Source: Sphingomonas hengshuiensis
GTDB taxonomy: Bacteria > Pseudomonadota > Alphaproteobacteria > Sphingomonadales > Sphingomonadaceae
NCBI RefSeq assembly: GCF_000935025.1
Contig: NZ_CP010836.1
Span: forward strand, 4,154,001 to 4,218,000
Length of the DNA: 64,000 nt
Direction: 5' to 3'
Position 1 is the first letter of the stretch, and each line of letters starts with the position of its first letter. This document shows, piece after piece, positions 1 through 8,645 of this stretch. The notes beneath the pieces are model-generated. The model was given only the letters and a program-made list of their open reading frames with translations. It was not told where the DNA came from and ran no database searches. Both the position numbers and the translations under genes were made by a program.

Positions 1-35
1 GTGGCCGCTCACCGGATGGCACAGGAAGCTTTGGC

Positions 36-620
36 ATGAGCCCGATCCAGGCGATGGAGAGAAGCTATTCAACCCTCAAGCAAATGCTGCGGGAGGGGCG
101 CTATGCTCCAGGCGCTCGCCTTGAAGCAAATCGCCTGGCAGAAGCGCTTGGCGTGAGCATGACGCCGGTGCGCGATGTCCTTCACCGGCTGGTCGGCGAG
201 CGCCTGGTCGAGGCGACCAGCGGCGAAGGCTTTCACGTTCCGCGCCTGACGGAGGGTGAACTCCGGGACCTCTACGAGTGGAACTCGGCACTGCTACTCA
301 TCGCAGTGAGAACCACCCGCGAAGAGCCGCAAACCCTGTCGCTGGAGGACTTGCTGGGAACGGGAGCGGACCAGACGGCTTTGGTTTTCGAACGCATGGC
401 GTCTGCGGCCCCCAACCAGGAGATACGCGCGTCCATCGCAAGCGCGAGCGACCGCCTTCACGCGTTTCGAATGCTTGAGGACATAATCCTGGGGCCGATG
501 ATCGGGGAACTCGATGAACTCATGATTCGTAATCATGGTCAGCCGCAGTCTATCCGGCGATATCATTTGCGTCGGATGCGCGCCGTCTCTCTTTTGCTGC
601 GCGAACGCGACAAAGTTTGA
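36..620 (+). CDS. GntR-family transcriptional regulator
   Basis: A 194-residue regulator with an N-terminal winged helix of GntR type. Residues 8-60 contain LREGRYAPGARL followed by the recognition region GVSMTPVRDVLHRL, which matches the family pattern. The rest (about 70-194) is helical and looks like a reduced FCD-type effector domain. AGGAAG lies just upstream of the ATG. It is the first gene of the lasso peptide locus, on the same strand as the precursors, and a perfect palindrome sits between it and the first precursor. It therefore probably controls lasso synthesis, which is inference. The effector is unknown. Confidence 0.88.
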   Translation: MSPIQAMERSYSTLKQMLREGRYAPGARLEANRLAEALGVSMTPVRDVLHRLVGERLVEATSGEGFHVPRLTEGELRDLYEWNSALLLIAVRTTREEPQTLSLEDLLGTGADQTALVFERMASAAPNQEIRASIASASDRLHAFRMLEDIILGPMIGELDELMIRNHGQPQSIRRYHLRRMRAVSLLLRERDKV

Positions 621-635
621 AAGATCAGCGAACGA

Positions 636-652
636 TTATAATCGGATTATAA
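636..652. promoter_or_regulatory. Perfect palindrome, candidate GntR operator upstream of lasso precursor
   Basis: TTATAATC-G-GATTATAA is a perfect 8+1+8 palindrome, AT-rich in otherwise GC-rich DNA, 60 bases before the first precursor start. It contains TATAAT-like hexamers, so it probably overlaps the precursor promoter. GntR proteins bind short palindromes as dimers and the neighbouring gene encodes one, so repression by steric block is the simplest reading. Confidence 0.5.
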
Positions 653-711
653 ACTTCTTATAAGCAATCCGCCGTTCGATCTTCTTCTCGTCGCATTCAG
701 CGACACGGAGA

Positions 712-849
712 ATGACCATGGACCGCGAAACCATCGAACCCATCGATCTCATCGACCTCGGCGCAGCCAGCGCTGAAACCCAGGGCGCCCTCGACGGCCA
801 GTATGACGTCGTCGGGCTGATCCCGCGCGAAGGCCTGTCGGACGACTGA
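712..849 (+). CDS. Lasso peptide precursor A1
   Basis: A 45-residue precursor. The leader is residues 1-24 (start ATG 712; a second ATG at 718 is nearer ACGGAG) and ends in ASAETQ, with the conserved Thr at position -2 that lasso maturation needs. The predicted core is residues 25-45, 21 residues long. It starts GALDGQYD, so Gly1 and Asp8 can form an eight-residue macrolactam ring. The tail starts VVGL and ends GLSDD. The leader ending ASAET-x-G matches astexin-type precursors. Mass, threading and activity are not known. Confidence 0.85.
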   Translation: MTMDRETIEPIDLIDLGAASAETQGALDGQYDVVGLIPREGLSDD

Positions 850-856
850 TCAGAGC

Positions 857-887
857 GTGCCGGTCCGGCTCGGTGCCGGGCCGGCGC
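857..887 (+). promoter_or_regulatory. Intergenic hairpin between lasso precursors
   Basis: GCCGGTCCGGC and GCCGGGCCGGC pair with one G-U wobble over 11 bases around a 5-base loop (TCGGT), and the stem can extend two pairs. It starts 8 bases after the A1 stop and has no following T run. It is more likely an mRNA-stabilising or attenuating structure that raises precursor over enzyme expression than a full terminator. Confidence 0.5.
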
Positions 888-928
888 AATCAGCGCACCC
901 GCTTTCCGACGCAATACGGAGATTTCCC

Positions 929-1051
929 ATGAAGAACGAAGAGGCGCAGGCTGTCGACCCGATCGGCCTGGGCGCCGAGACCCTGGGCAGCTGTACCGGC
1001 ATGTTCGAGGTGGTCGGATTCGTCCTGCCGCAAGGCCTGTCGGATTACTGA
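929..1051 (+). CDS. Lasso peptide precursor A2
   Basis: A 40-residue second precursor, too short for most gene callers. The leader (residues 1-19) is shorter than in A1 and ends GAETL, again with Thr at -2. The predicted core is 21 residues, starts GSCTGMFE and ends GLSDY. Gly1 and Glu8 would close an eight-residue ring. The core is parallel to A1: Gly at 1 and 5, acid at 8, VVG at 9-11, GLSD near the end. It carries one Cys at core position 3 and uses Glu rather than Asp for the ring, so the synthetase must accept both. GGAGATTTCCC precedes the ATG. Confidence 0.83.
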   Translation: MKNEEAQAVDPIGLGAETLGSCTGMFEVVGFVLPQGLSDY

Positions 1052-1115
1052 TCGTTCGCGGCGGCCAGCGCAGCAGCAGCTTGCGCCGCCCGACCCAAAG
1101 GAGCCGGCACCCGGC

Positions 1116-1772
1116 ATGTTCTGGCGCATATTGCCACATGCGACCGCATGCGTCGCATCCGACTCGCTGTTCGTCCTGGATGTCCGGCAGGACCGGTACT
1201 TTCGGGTTCCGGCCGCAGCATCAAGCGAGATGCTTGCCTGGCTCGACCGCAACTATTCCGCGGTTACCCCCAAGGCCGTGATCGACACGCTGATCCGAGC
1301 GCGCGTCCTGAAGGAAGGCGATCCGGAGCCAACCAACGTGCTCAAGGAGCGCGTGACGATCCCTGCCGGGCTCGGCCGAGCCGATGCGTCGGAACGCGGC
1401 AACGGGCTCCCTTTCCGAGTCGCGATGAGCGTCGCCAGCATGCGGCTGTCACTGCGCGCCTTCTCGCTGAACCACATTCTGACCGGGATATTCACCCGGG
1501 GCCCTATGCTCCCACGGAGCAATGTGCAGGCCGCACTCGCCGAAGCGCAAGCGTTCGAGCGTGCCCGACGAATGGTGCCTATCGCCCGCAACTGCCTGCT
1601 CGATTCGCTCGCGCTTGAGCGCTGGCTCGCCCGACGGGGCCTTGGATCGCAGCTCGTATTCGGTATCACCCCCGAGCCTTTCGCCGCCCATTGCTGGCTA
1701 CAGACCCCGGACGTGATCCTCAACGACAGCTTCGATCACGTGTCGGGCTTCACTCCGATTCTCGCGATATGA
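1116..1772 (+). CDS. Lasso peptide leader peptidase B (RRE plus transglutaminase-like protease)
   Basis: 218 residues, the usual size of a fused proteobacterial lasso B protein. The N-terminal half (about 1-80) fits the RRE domain that binds the leader, and the C-terminal half is the transglutaminase-like cysteine protease that removes it. The catalytic triad is visible: Cys160 in ARNCLLDSLAL, His192 in FAAHCWLQ and Asp204 in ILNDSFD. AAAGGAG precedes the ATG. Its stop overlaps the start of gene C by four bases (ATGA), so the two are translationally coupled. It acts in the cytoplasm on both precursors. Confidence 0.92.
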   Translation: MFWRILPHATACVASDSLFVLDVRQDRYFRVPAAASSEMLAWLDRNYSAVTPKAVIDTLIRARVLKEGDPEPTNVLKERVTIPAGLGRADASERGNGLPFRVAMSVASMRLSLRAFSLNHILTGIFTRGPMLPRSNVQAALAEAQAFERARRMVPIARNCLLDSLALERWLARRGLGSQLVFGITPEPFAAHCWLQTPDVILNDSFDHVSGFTPILAI

Positions 1773-3520
1773 ACAAGGCTTTCTACTTGGCGGTCGTCGC
1801 CCGTCCAGGGCCCGAGGCCGCCGAGCGGATGCACCGGCTCACCGAGAAACTGCAGGCGCCAGGCATGGCCGATTTGGTCGCGGTGCCAGAGCTTCGGGTT
1901 GTCGGCGACCCGGCGGCAGCGCAACTCACGCTGCCAAACGGCCGAGGCATTATCTTGGGGCATCTGTTCCGACGCGTGGACAGCAAGCGCGTGACCGCGA
2001 TGTCAGGAGAGGAGGCGCTTTCCTCCCGCGACTTCGTGAAAGCCTATTGGGGCGGCTATGTTGCAATCCGCGCCTTCGAGGACCGAGTCGAGATTCTGCG
2101 CGACCCCTCGGGCATGGTGCCTTGCTACCACGCCGAGATCGACGGCGTGCATGTCCTGACTTCGCGGCCTGACTTGCTGTTCGGCACCGGCCTGCTCGAC
2201 CCCATCATCGACTGGACGATCGTGGCGCAGTCGCTTGTCTATCGCGATTTCCGACCGGCGCGCACCTGTCTTCGGGGGGTGAGCGAGTTGCTCCCCGGCG
2301 CAGTGCTCGACCTGAGTGAGCGCGGCGCTTCCACGCATTGCGCCTGGTCGCCCTGGCAGTTTGCGCAGCCCGCAGCCCGGATCACCGACCCTGCGGAAGC
2401 GATTACGACCCTGCGCGATGTCATGATCGTGACGCTGGGCGCATGGGCCGGTTGCTTCGAGCGCCCGATGATCGAGATCTCCGGCGGTCTCGATTCTTCG
2501 ATCGTCGCCGCCGGGATGCGCGCTCCGGGGCCGGCGATTCACTGCCTCACCTTCGGTCCGGCGGCCGGAGATGCCAGCGAGCTGCCATGGGCGCGAGCGG
2601 TCGCCGAGCATCTGGGATATCCGCTCGCCGAGCTGGTCGCGGACGCCGCAACGGTCGATATCGGCCACAGCGATGCGCAGGATTTGCCGAGACCCTGCGC
2701 GCGCGCCTTTTCCCAGGCGCTCGATCGTCCGATCCAGAAGGTGGCGGCCAAGCTTTGCATCGACGCGTTCTTTGGCGGCGGCGGCGGGGACAGCATGTTC
2801 TGCCTCACCCATTCGGCGCTGCCGTTGATCGATCGCCTGACGGCCGAGGGACTCGGCAGGGGCATCTTCGAAAGCGCTGGCGACATCGCTCAGCTGACGC
2901 GAACCAATATCTGGAAGGTGCTTGCAGCCGCTGCCCGGCGCTTGCCTCGGGCGCATTCTTCAATGCCAAGGCCGATGACCAACGCCTTCCTCGCGCGGCA
3001 TGTCCCCGAGACCCTGCCCTGGCCGGAGGGCAATTCCTGGCTCGCTGCCCCTCCGGGAGTCCCGCCTGGAAAACGCAATCACGTCTGGTCGATCATCGGG
3101 ATCCAGAACCAGCTCGAAGGCTATGGCCGCGAGGCCATGGCTCCCCTGCTGGCACCGCTTTTGTCCCAGCCGATCGCCGAGACCTGCATCGCCATTCCGA
3201 CTTGGTATTGGTGCATTGGCGGCAATAACCGCGCGGTGGCGCGTGAGGCATTCCGGGATCGCCTCCCCGCGTCGGTCATCGACCGCCGCACCAAGGTCTC
3301 GTTCAGCAGCCTCGCCTATCGGGTGATCCGGGCGAACATGACGATTTTGCGCGAGATGCTCCTGGACGGCGCGCTCGCGCGGCAAGGACTGCTAGACCGG
3401 GAGCGCATTGCCGGCTTTCTGGACGGCACGATGGCGGACGGCGAGGCGCTCCCGGAACTCATGGCGCTCGTCGAGGTCGAGGCGTGGGTGCGGCATTGGG
3501 AAGCCCGGTCACTTCGGTGA
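1769..3520 (+). CDS. Lasso peptide macrolactam synthetase C (asparagine-synthetase-like)
   Basis: 583 residues from the ATG that overlaps the B stop; this start gives MNKAFYLAVV and a normal family length. The N-terminal third resembles the glutaminase domain of asparagine synthetase but lacks the catalytic Cys2, as is usual for lasso C proteins. The ATP pyrophosphatase loop SGGLDSS is at residues 238-244. Known lasso C enzymes adenylate the side chain at core position 7-9 and close the isopeptide bond with the amine of residue 1. Here that would be Asp8 (A1) or Glu8 (A2). It meets the isopeptidase gene tail to tail with a 12-base overlap. Confidence 0.93.
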   Translation: MNKAFYLAVVARPGPEAAERMHRLTEKLQAPGMADLVAVPELRVVGDPAAAQLTLPNGRGIILGHLFRRVDSKRVTAMSGEEALSSRDFVKAYWGGYVAIRAFEDRVEILRDPSGMVPCYHAEIDGVHVLTSRPDLLFGTGLLDPIIDWTIVAQSLVYRDFRPARTCLRGVSELLPGAVLDLSERGASTHCAWSPWQFAQPAARITDPAEAITTLRDVMIVTLGAWAGCFERPMIEISGGLDSSIVAAGMRAPGPAIHCLTFGPAAGDASELPWARAVAEHLGYPLAELVADAATVDIGHSDAQDLPRPCARAFSQALDRPIQKVAAKLCIDAFFGGGGGDSMFCLTHSALPLIDRLTAEGLGRGIFESAGDIAQLTRTNIWKVLAAAARRLPRAHSSMPRPMTNAFLARHVPETLPWPEGNSWLAAPPGVPPGKRNHVWSIIGIQNQLEGYGREAMAPLLAPLLSQPIAETCIAIPTWYWCIGGNNRAVAREAFRDRLPASVIDRRTKVSFSSLAYRVIRANMTILREMLLDGALARQGLLDRERIAGFLDGTMADGEALPELMALVEVEAWVRHWEARSLR

Positions 3521-5620
3521 CGCCGCTCGCATGACCTTCCAACGCGCGATCTCGGCAGCCAGCGCGGGATCGTTCGATTCGAGCCCGAGGAGCCAGAAAT
3601 CAAACCAGGCGATGTTGCGGTCGTAGATGGCCAAACGGTGCGCCGGATGATGCTTGGTGTGCCATTCGTCGGAATAGACATACATCTCGACCGGGGCGTC
3701 ATGCGCTTTGAGCGCGGCAAAGGCCTCCTGCGCCATCCGAAACTCGCCGTCGGCCAGGTTCATCAGCAGCGGCACCCGGAGATGGTCGGCATTCAAAGCG
3801 ATCGACTGGCCTCGCCAGAACTCCCGGCCATCCGCGCCCGCGGGCGGGTAGCCCACGCCTTGCACGACATTGTTGCCGTAGCCCGGCCCCGCATTGAAGG
3901 CCGCATTGGGGTCGTCGCAGCAGGACGAAATGATCGCAGCCTTGAAGCGAGTCGAATTGTTGAGCGCGAACTGGACGGTGCTTGCGCCGTCGCTCAAGCC
4001 GGTGATTCCGATCAACCGCGAATCGGCCACCCCCTTGGCGATCACGGTATCGATTCCGGCCTCGAGCGCAGTGAAGATGCGTCGCCGCCCCGACCAGTTC
4101 CTGACCTTGACGCGCTGCGCGGCCTCGGCGCTGGCTTTCGCGGCAGCCTCCGGGGCTTCAGCGGGCCACTGGAAGTTGAGCACGGCATAGCCCCGCGCGG
4201 CGAGCAGCTGGATCGGGTATTCGTCGCCCTGCCCGCCGCGCTGAAAACCCCGCGAGACATATTGGACGATGATGAGGGGATGGCGCTCGCCTGGTTTGTG
4301 AGTCGGCGGGAGCGTCAGGTCACCATAGGTGCGCACGCCGTCCCGGTCGGTCCAGGTCAGCCGCTCTACCTTGCCCAGCGGAAAGCCCGCAAACTCCGGA
4401 TTGGGATCGAAGACCGTCGTACTGCTGCCGGTCGCCGGATCGATGCGCTCGAGGACTCGGGGGTGCGTGGCCGTCTCTCGCGCGCAGATCAGCGATGCAC
4501 CCGTCAGCGCGCATCCTGGGAGGAAATCCTTGGTCTCGAGCACGAGGCGCGGACCCGGCTCGGCGCTCGGGCGCCACCGGTACAGCGCACTGCGTCCGCC
4601 ATTGTCGGCATTGCCGTTGCGCAGAATGTAGAGGACGTCAGACCCGCTCCACCAGAGAGCAGCGATCGGCTCGCGGCAGGCCCGGCTCGTGCAAGGCACG
4701 CTCTGACCGTCCACTTCCACCCACAGCAAAGTGGGACCACGGGGGAGATCGGCACGCTCGCTCGCCACCCAGGCGCGGTTACCGGTTGGCGAGGCCGCTG
4801 TGGCGCCTGCGTCCGCAGGAAATACGACCGCAGCGTCACCCTTCATCGCGGCGGCCTGTTCCACCGAGACCACACGGCTTTCCCCGGTCGCGAGGTCGAG
4901 CGCATTGATCTCGGTCGGCAGCGGCAGCTTGGGCGTAGGTCTCGCATAGGCGATCGACCAGAAGCGTTCGTCATAGAGATAGCCCGACCGCCCCTCGCGC
5001 TCGATTTCGGCGACCCCGGCATCGAACAGCCTGCGCGTCGTGAACAGCAAGGTCCGGCCGTCCTTGCTCCAGGCAAGGCTGCGCGGCTCGGTGGTGAGGT
5101 TGGTCACCTGCTCCGCAGGGGCGCCTTCGAGACCGACCCGCCAAATCTGGGTTTGGCCCCTGTCGCGGCGAAGATAGGCAAGCGAGGTCCCGCCGGGCGA
5201 CCATAGTGGCGGCTCGGTGACTGGCAGCCCCGAGGGCACGCCCGTGACGCCGTAAGGGTCGGTCATCGCCTGGATGAACTCGCCGCCGACATCGAGCAGG
5301 CGAAACGCGATGCGTCCGTCCAACGACACCAGCATCACTCCGAAGCAATAGCTATCAGTGTCGGGATCGGCTCGCCGCAGGATCAGCGCCGCATACCTGC
5401 CGTCCGGAGACAGGCTGAAGGCGGGCCTTTTGGCGCTGTCGAACATCATCCCAAAGTCGCGCAGCTCGATCAGATCGCGCGCGGCGATCGCCCGTTGACC
5501 TGTTGCCGCCCTGGAGGAGGGCGGCAACAGGCGCTCCCCACATGCCGCGGGCGTTGCGTGCGCCACCCCGGTCATGCAGGCGAGCAAGGGGATGGTAGCG
5601 CGGATCAGGTGCCTCACCAT
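3509..5620 (-). CDS. Lasso peptide isopeptidase (S9 prolyl-oligopeptidase-like)
   Basis: 703 residues with a signal peptide (residues 1-22, ending GVAHA), a beta-propeller region (about 60-400) with WSPGG, WSKDG and SPDGR repeats, and a C-terminal alpha/beta hydrolase domain. The nucleophile is Ser543 in GLSDG, Asp624 in LADGE fits the acid, and the His cluster at 654-658 supplies the base. In lasso loci of this layout the S9 enzyme (AtxE type) opens the macrolactam of the threaded peptide. It should act in the periplasm after import. Its start overlaps the receptor stop by seven bases, so it is the last gene of the sigma-FecR-receptor operon. Confidence 0.92.
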   Translation of the reverse strand: MVRHLIRATIPLLACMTGVAHATPAACGERLLPPSSRAATGQRAIAARDLIELRDFGMMFDSAKRPAFSLSPDGRYAALILRRADPDTDSYCFGVMLVSLDGRIAFRLLDVGGEFIQAMTDPYGVTGVPSGLPVTEPPLWSPGGTSLAYLRRDRGQTQIWRVGLEGAPAEQVTNLTTEPRSLAWSKDGRTLLFTTRRLFDAGVAEIEREGRSGYLYDERFWSIAYARPTPKLPLPTEINALDLATGESRVVSVEQAAAMKGDAAVVFPADAGATAASPTGNRAWVASERADLPRGPTLLWVEVDGQSVPCTSRACREPIAALWWSGSDVLYILRNGNADNGGRSALYRWRPSAEPGPRLVLETKDFLPGCALTGASLICARETATHPRVLERIDPATGSSTTVFDPNPEFAGFPLGKVERLTWTDRDGVRTYGDLTLPPTHKPGERHPLIIVQYVSRGFQRGGQGDEYPIQLLAARGYAVLNFQWPAEAPEAAAKASAEAAQRVKVRNWSGRRRIFTALEAGIDTVIAKGVADSRLIGITGLSDGASTVQFALNNSTRFKAAIISSCCDDPNAAFNAGPGYGNNVVQGVGYPPAGADGREFWRGQSIALNADHLRVPLLMNLADGEFRMAQEAFAALKAHDAPVEMYVYSDEWHTKHHPAHRLAIYDRNIAWFDFWLLGLESNDPALAAEIARWKVMRAASPK

Positions 5621-8550
5621 GATTTGGAGACCTGCAGCGCAACAAAGCGGCCCATCGGGTTCGCATTCTCGCCATCGAAGCCGACCGCGAGCGTACCGAC
5701 GACATAGCTCACATAAGGCGGATCGGAATCGAACAGGTTGCTCGCGTTGAGCGCGACACGGAGCCCCTTGAACGGTCCTGAGGACTGCTGGAAACTGTAA
5801 CCCAGATTGAGGTCGAACGTCGTCCAGGACGAGACGCGCTGCGCCGGGGTGACGGTCCTGTTCTGATAGCCGTCGGCATAATTGGCGAACAACGCGACCC
5901 CAACGCCGCCCTTGTTCCAGGTCGCGCGCCCGCGAACACGCAGGTCTATCGGATTGCCGACGGTATCGACCACATCGACCGGCGCCGAGGTCGCGGTCAG
6001 CTGCTGCTTGATCTCGAAGATATAGGTCCCGGTCGCGCCGATCGTGGCATTCCCGCCGCCCAGCCCGAAATCATATTGTAGGTCGAGATCGAGCCCGGAC
6101 TGCTTGACGACCGACAGATTGCGGGTCCGGGCATCTGCGATCGCGATGATCGGCGCGGTGCTGGGGATGCCCGCCAGGTCCAGATAATATGGCGAGGCGA
6201 ACAACTCGGCGATACGCGCTGCCGACGGATTGAAGGTCAGGATCGGTGCATAGATGTCGCGATTGATCAGATAGGTGGTGACGCTTGAGGCGACCGAGGC
6301 GATCCTGTCACGGTACTTGACGTCGAACCAGGTGACGCCAAGCCGCAGCCCGGACAGCATTGCGGGTTTCAAATCCGCTCCCAGCGTCCAGGTCGTGGCG
6401 CGCTCGGGCCCCAGATCCGGGTCGTTGCCGCGGATAACCATGATGTTCGACATGCCGGTCGGGGACTGGGGATCGACCACCGGATAGGCGAACTGCCCGA
6501 ACGTGTCGGGATCCTGGCGAAGCTCGGTAACGCCGGGCGCGCGGAACGACTTGCCGTAGCTTCCGCGCAGCGTAATGCCGCCAAGCGGTTCCCAGGCAAA
6601 GCTGACTTTCGGGTTCGTGGTGCTGCCGAAGTCGCTGTAATGTTCCGAACGAAGCGCCGCCGACAGATCGAGGCGGCGGAACAGCGGCACCGCCGTCGCC
6701 TCGTTGAACACGGGAATTCGCACCTCCGCATAGGCGCCCTTGACCGTGCGCGGCCCGGGCAACGGGGTCAGCGCGTTGGCGCGCGGTGCCAGCATGGATG
6801 TGTAGGAGATATTCTCGCGGTCCCGGTAACGGTCCTCGCGATATTCCCCGCCGACCGCGATGCGGACGTCACCCGCCGGCAATGCGAACAGCGGACCATC
6901 TGCGCGCAGCGAAGCCGACCAGACCAAGGCGTCCCAGCGCCTCTTGCTGTAACCGCGGATGGACTCGATCGTGGCGGGATTGGTCGAAGGCCCGTCGCCC
7001 AGAAGATTATAGGCGGTGGCGGGGTTTGTGTCGGCCAGCGCCAGCGCGAGGCGCGCCGAGTTGACGCGGTTCAGATAGTCATAGCGCTCGTCCTGCTTGC
7101 CCCAGGTGCCGTGCGCATCGACAGACCAGCCGCCCAGCGTCAGGTCTAGGCCCGCCGTGCCGCCATAAGCCCGGACGTCGCCTCGATAGCGCTCGTTTCC
7201 GAGGTCGCGCACGAAGCTGTAATTCACTCCGATCGGCAGGTGTGTGCCGATCGGATCGACATAATAGGGATTGGTGACCGGGACCGTGCGACGTGTATCT
7301 GCGCCGCTGCGGACCGCGACGTCGAACTTTCGCCAGGTCCCCAGGCCGCGGGCGTAGAAGCGCAGATTGCCGGTCAGGTCCTGGCTGAACGAGACGAACA
7401 GCGAATGGCGCTGCTGCTCGGGCAGGATATCGGTGCCGCCCCAGCCATCCCCACGATTGATCGCCCCGCGCGTCAATTTCGCGGCCGTCAGCCCGTTGCC
7501 GAACTGTCCGCGGGGGATAGCGAAGTTGATCCCTCCCGCGACGATCGTGCCTGGGCTCGCATAATTGCCACGATAGTCACCGCCGCCAAAGGCGCGAAGG
7601 TCGTCGGTGATATAGGGCCTATCGTCGGCGGAGAGATTGTCGCGGTGGTAGAACTCATAGGCCGCGACCAGATTACCGCCGGACCATTTTGCCCCGAGAA
7701 CCTGGCTGAACTGATATTCCTGGGCGTCGCCATCGGCTGTGCCGATGCGGAAGCTTGACTCGGCGCCGCTGAAGTTATTGCGGGTCACCACGTTCACCAC
7801 GCCCGCGACGGCATCCGAACCATAGATGGCGGAGGAACCGTCGGGTACGATCTCGACGCGTTCTATCGCCGAAGCGGGAATGACGGAAAGGTCTGAGAAG
7901 GTGCCCGAAAATCCCCCAAGCGGTGGCCGGTCTCCGTTAATGAGGACCAAGGTCGAGCCTTGGCCAAGGCCACGCAGATTCACGCCGACCCCGCGGCTGA
8001 CATTGCCGTTGCCGGCGCCGGTGATCAGCCCGCTCATCCCCTCGATCGCGCCGCCGCTGTAATTCTGCGGGATTGATTGCACGATCTGCTGGGTCGTGGC
8101 GAAGCCGGCTTCGGCCATGTCGTTGCGGTCGATGCTGATGACCGGCACGCCGACGGGTCCGCTACCGCGTATGCGGGTTCCGGTGACCAGTATTTCGCGC
8201 TCGCCTTCTGCGATCTGGTTTCCCTCCGGGGCGGGATCGTCGCGCTGCACGACCAGCGTTGCCCCGACGGTTACGACACGCAAATGGCTGCCTCGCAGCA
8301 ACTGGGCCACGGCTGCCGAAGGAAGATAGCGGCCCTTGAGTGCCGGTGCGGTAAGGCCATCGACAAGGTCGGTCGGAGCGATAACCGGCGTGCCCGATTG
8401 CTGCGCGACCTGACGCAATGCAGCTCCCAGGTCCTGGCTCGGCACGTCGTACTTGCGCGCGCCATCGGTCCGCTGCGCGATCGCGACCGGCACCGTCATT
8501 ACAATCGCCGTGCTTGCTAGTGCCAGCACGCCCCTCTTCCCCAACCGCAT
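5614..8550 (-). CDS. TonB-dependent receptor with N-terminal signalling (STN) domain
   Basis: 978 residues: signal peptide (1-25), STN domain (about 33-100, YDVPSQDLGAAL to TLVVQR), TonB-box-like EREILVTGTRI, plug (about 120-240) and a 22-strand-type barrel ending in an aromatic residue (VSKSW). The STN domain passes substrate occupancy to a FecR-type anti-sigma factor, and a FecR and an ECF sigma gene lie directly upstream. The likely substrate is the lasso peptide made by the convergent genes, because the next gene is the isopeptidase. This is inference from context. The start is set by the signal peptide and GGGAGC before the ATG. Confidence 0.92.
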   Translation of the reverse strand: MRLGKRGVLALASTAIVMTVPVAIAQRTDGARKYDVPSQDLGAALRQVAQQSGTPVIAPTDLVDGLTAPALKGRYLPSAAVAQLLRGSHLRVVTVGATLVVQRDDPAPEGNQIAEGEREILVTGTRIRGSGPVGVPVISIDRNDMAEAGFATTQQIVQSIPQNYSGGAIEGMSGLITGAGNGNVSRGVGVNLRGLGQGSTLVLINGDRPPLGGFSGTFSDLSVIPASAIERVEIVPDGSSAIYGSDAVAGVVNVVTRNNFSGAESSFRIGTADGDAQEYQFSQVLGAKWSGGNLVAAYEFYHRDNLSADDRPYITDDLRAFGGGDYRGNYASPGTIVAGGINFAIPRGQFGNGLTAAKLTRGAINRGDGWGGTDILPEQQRHSLFVSFSQDLTGNLRFYARGLGTWRKFDVAVRSGADTRRTVPVTNPYYVDPIGTHLPIGVNYSFVRDLGNERYRGDVRAYGGTAGLDLTLGGWSVDAHGTWGKQDERYDYLNRVNSARLALALADTNPATAYNLLGDGPSTNPATIESIRGYSKRRWDALVWSASLRADGPLFALPAGDVRIAVGGEYREDRYRDRENISYTSMLAPRANALTPLPGPRTVKGAYAEVRIPVFNEATAVPLFRRLDLSAALRSEHYSDFGSTTNPKVSFAWEPLGGITLRGSYGKSFRAPGVTELRQDPDTFGQFAYPVVDPQSPTGMSNIMVIRGNDPDLGPERATTWTLGADLKPAMLSGLRLGVTWFDVKYRDRIASVASSVTTYLINRDIYAPILTFNPSAARIAELFASPYYLDLAGIPSTAPIIAIADARTRNLSVVKQSGLDLDLQYDFGLGGGNATIGATGTYIFEIKQQLTATSAPVDVVDTVGNPIDLRVRGRATWNKGGVGVALFANYADGYQNRTVTPAQRVSSWTTFDLNLGYSFQQSSGPFKGLRVALNASNLFDSDPPYVSYVVGTLAVGFDGENANPMGRFVALQVSKSW

Positions 8551-8645
8551 ATTCTGCTCCCAATTTCGTCATCGAAATGACCGTCTGGGAGGAGAGACAA
8601 TGCGGCACGGAAAACCCGCCCGAATTTCTTTCGTTGGTTCGGTGC

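Noticed and set aside
3509..3520. Overlap of synthetase C and isopeptidase as a sign of misannotation
   Set aside because: It is a simple tail-to-tail overlap of two well-supported genes.
3638..5206. 522-residue open frame on the + strand
   Set aside because: Antisense to the isopeptidase, whose signal peptide, propeller and GLSDG motif are clear. The antisense frame is Arg/Ala-rich without motifs.
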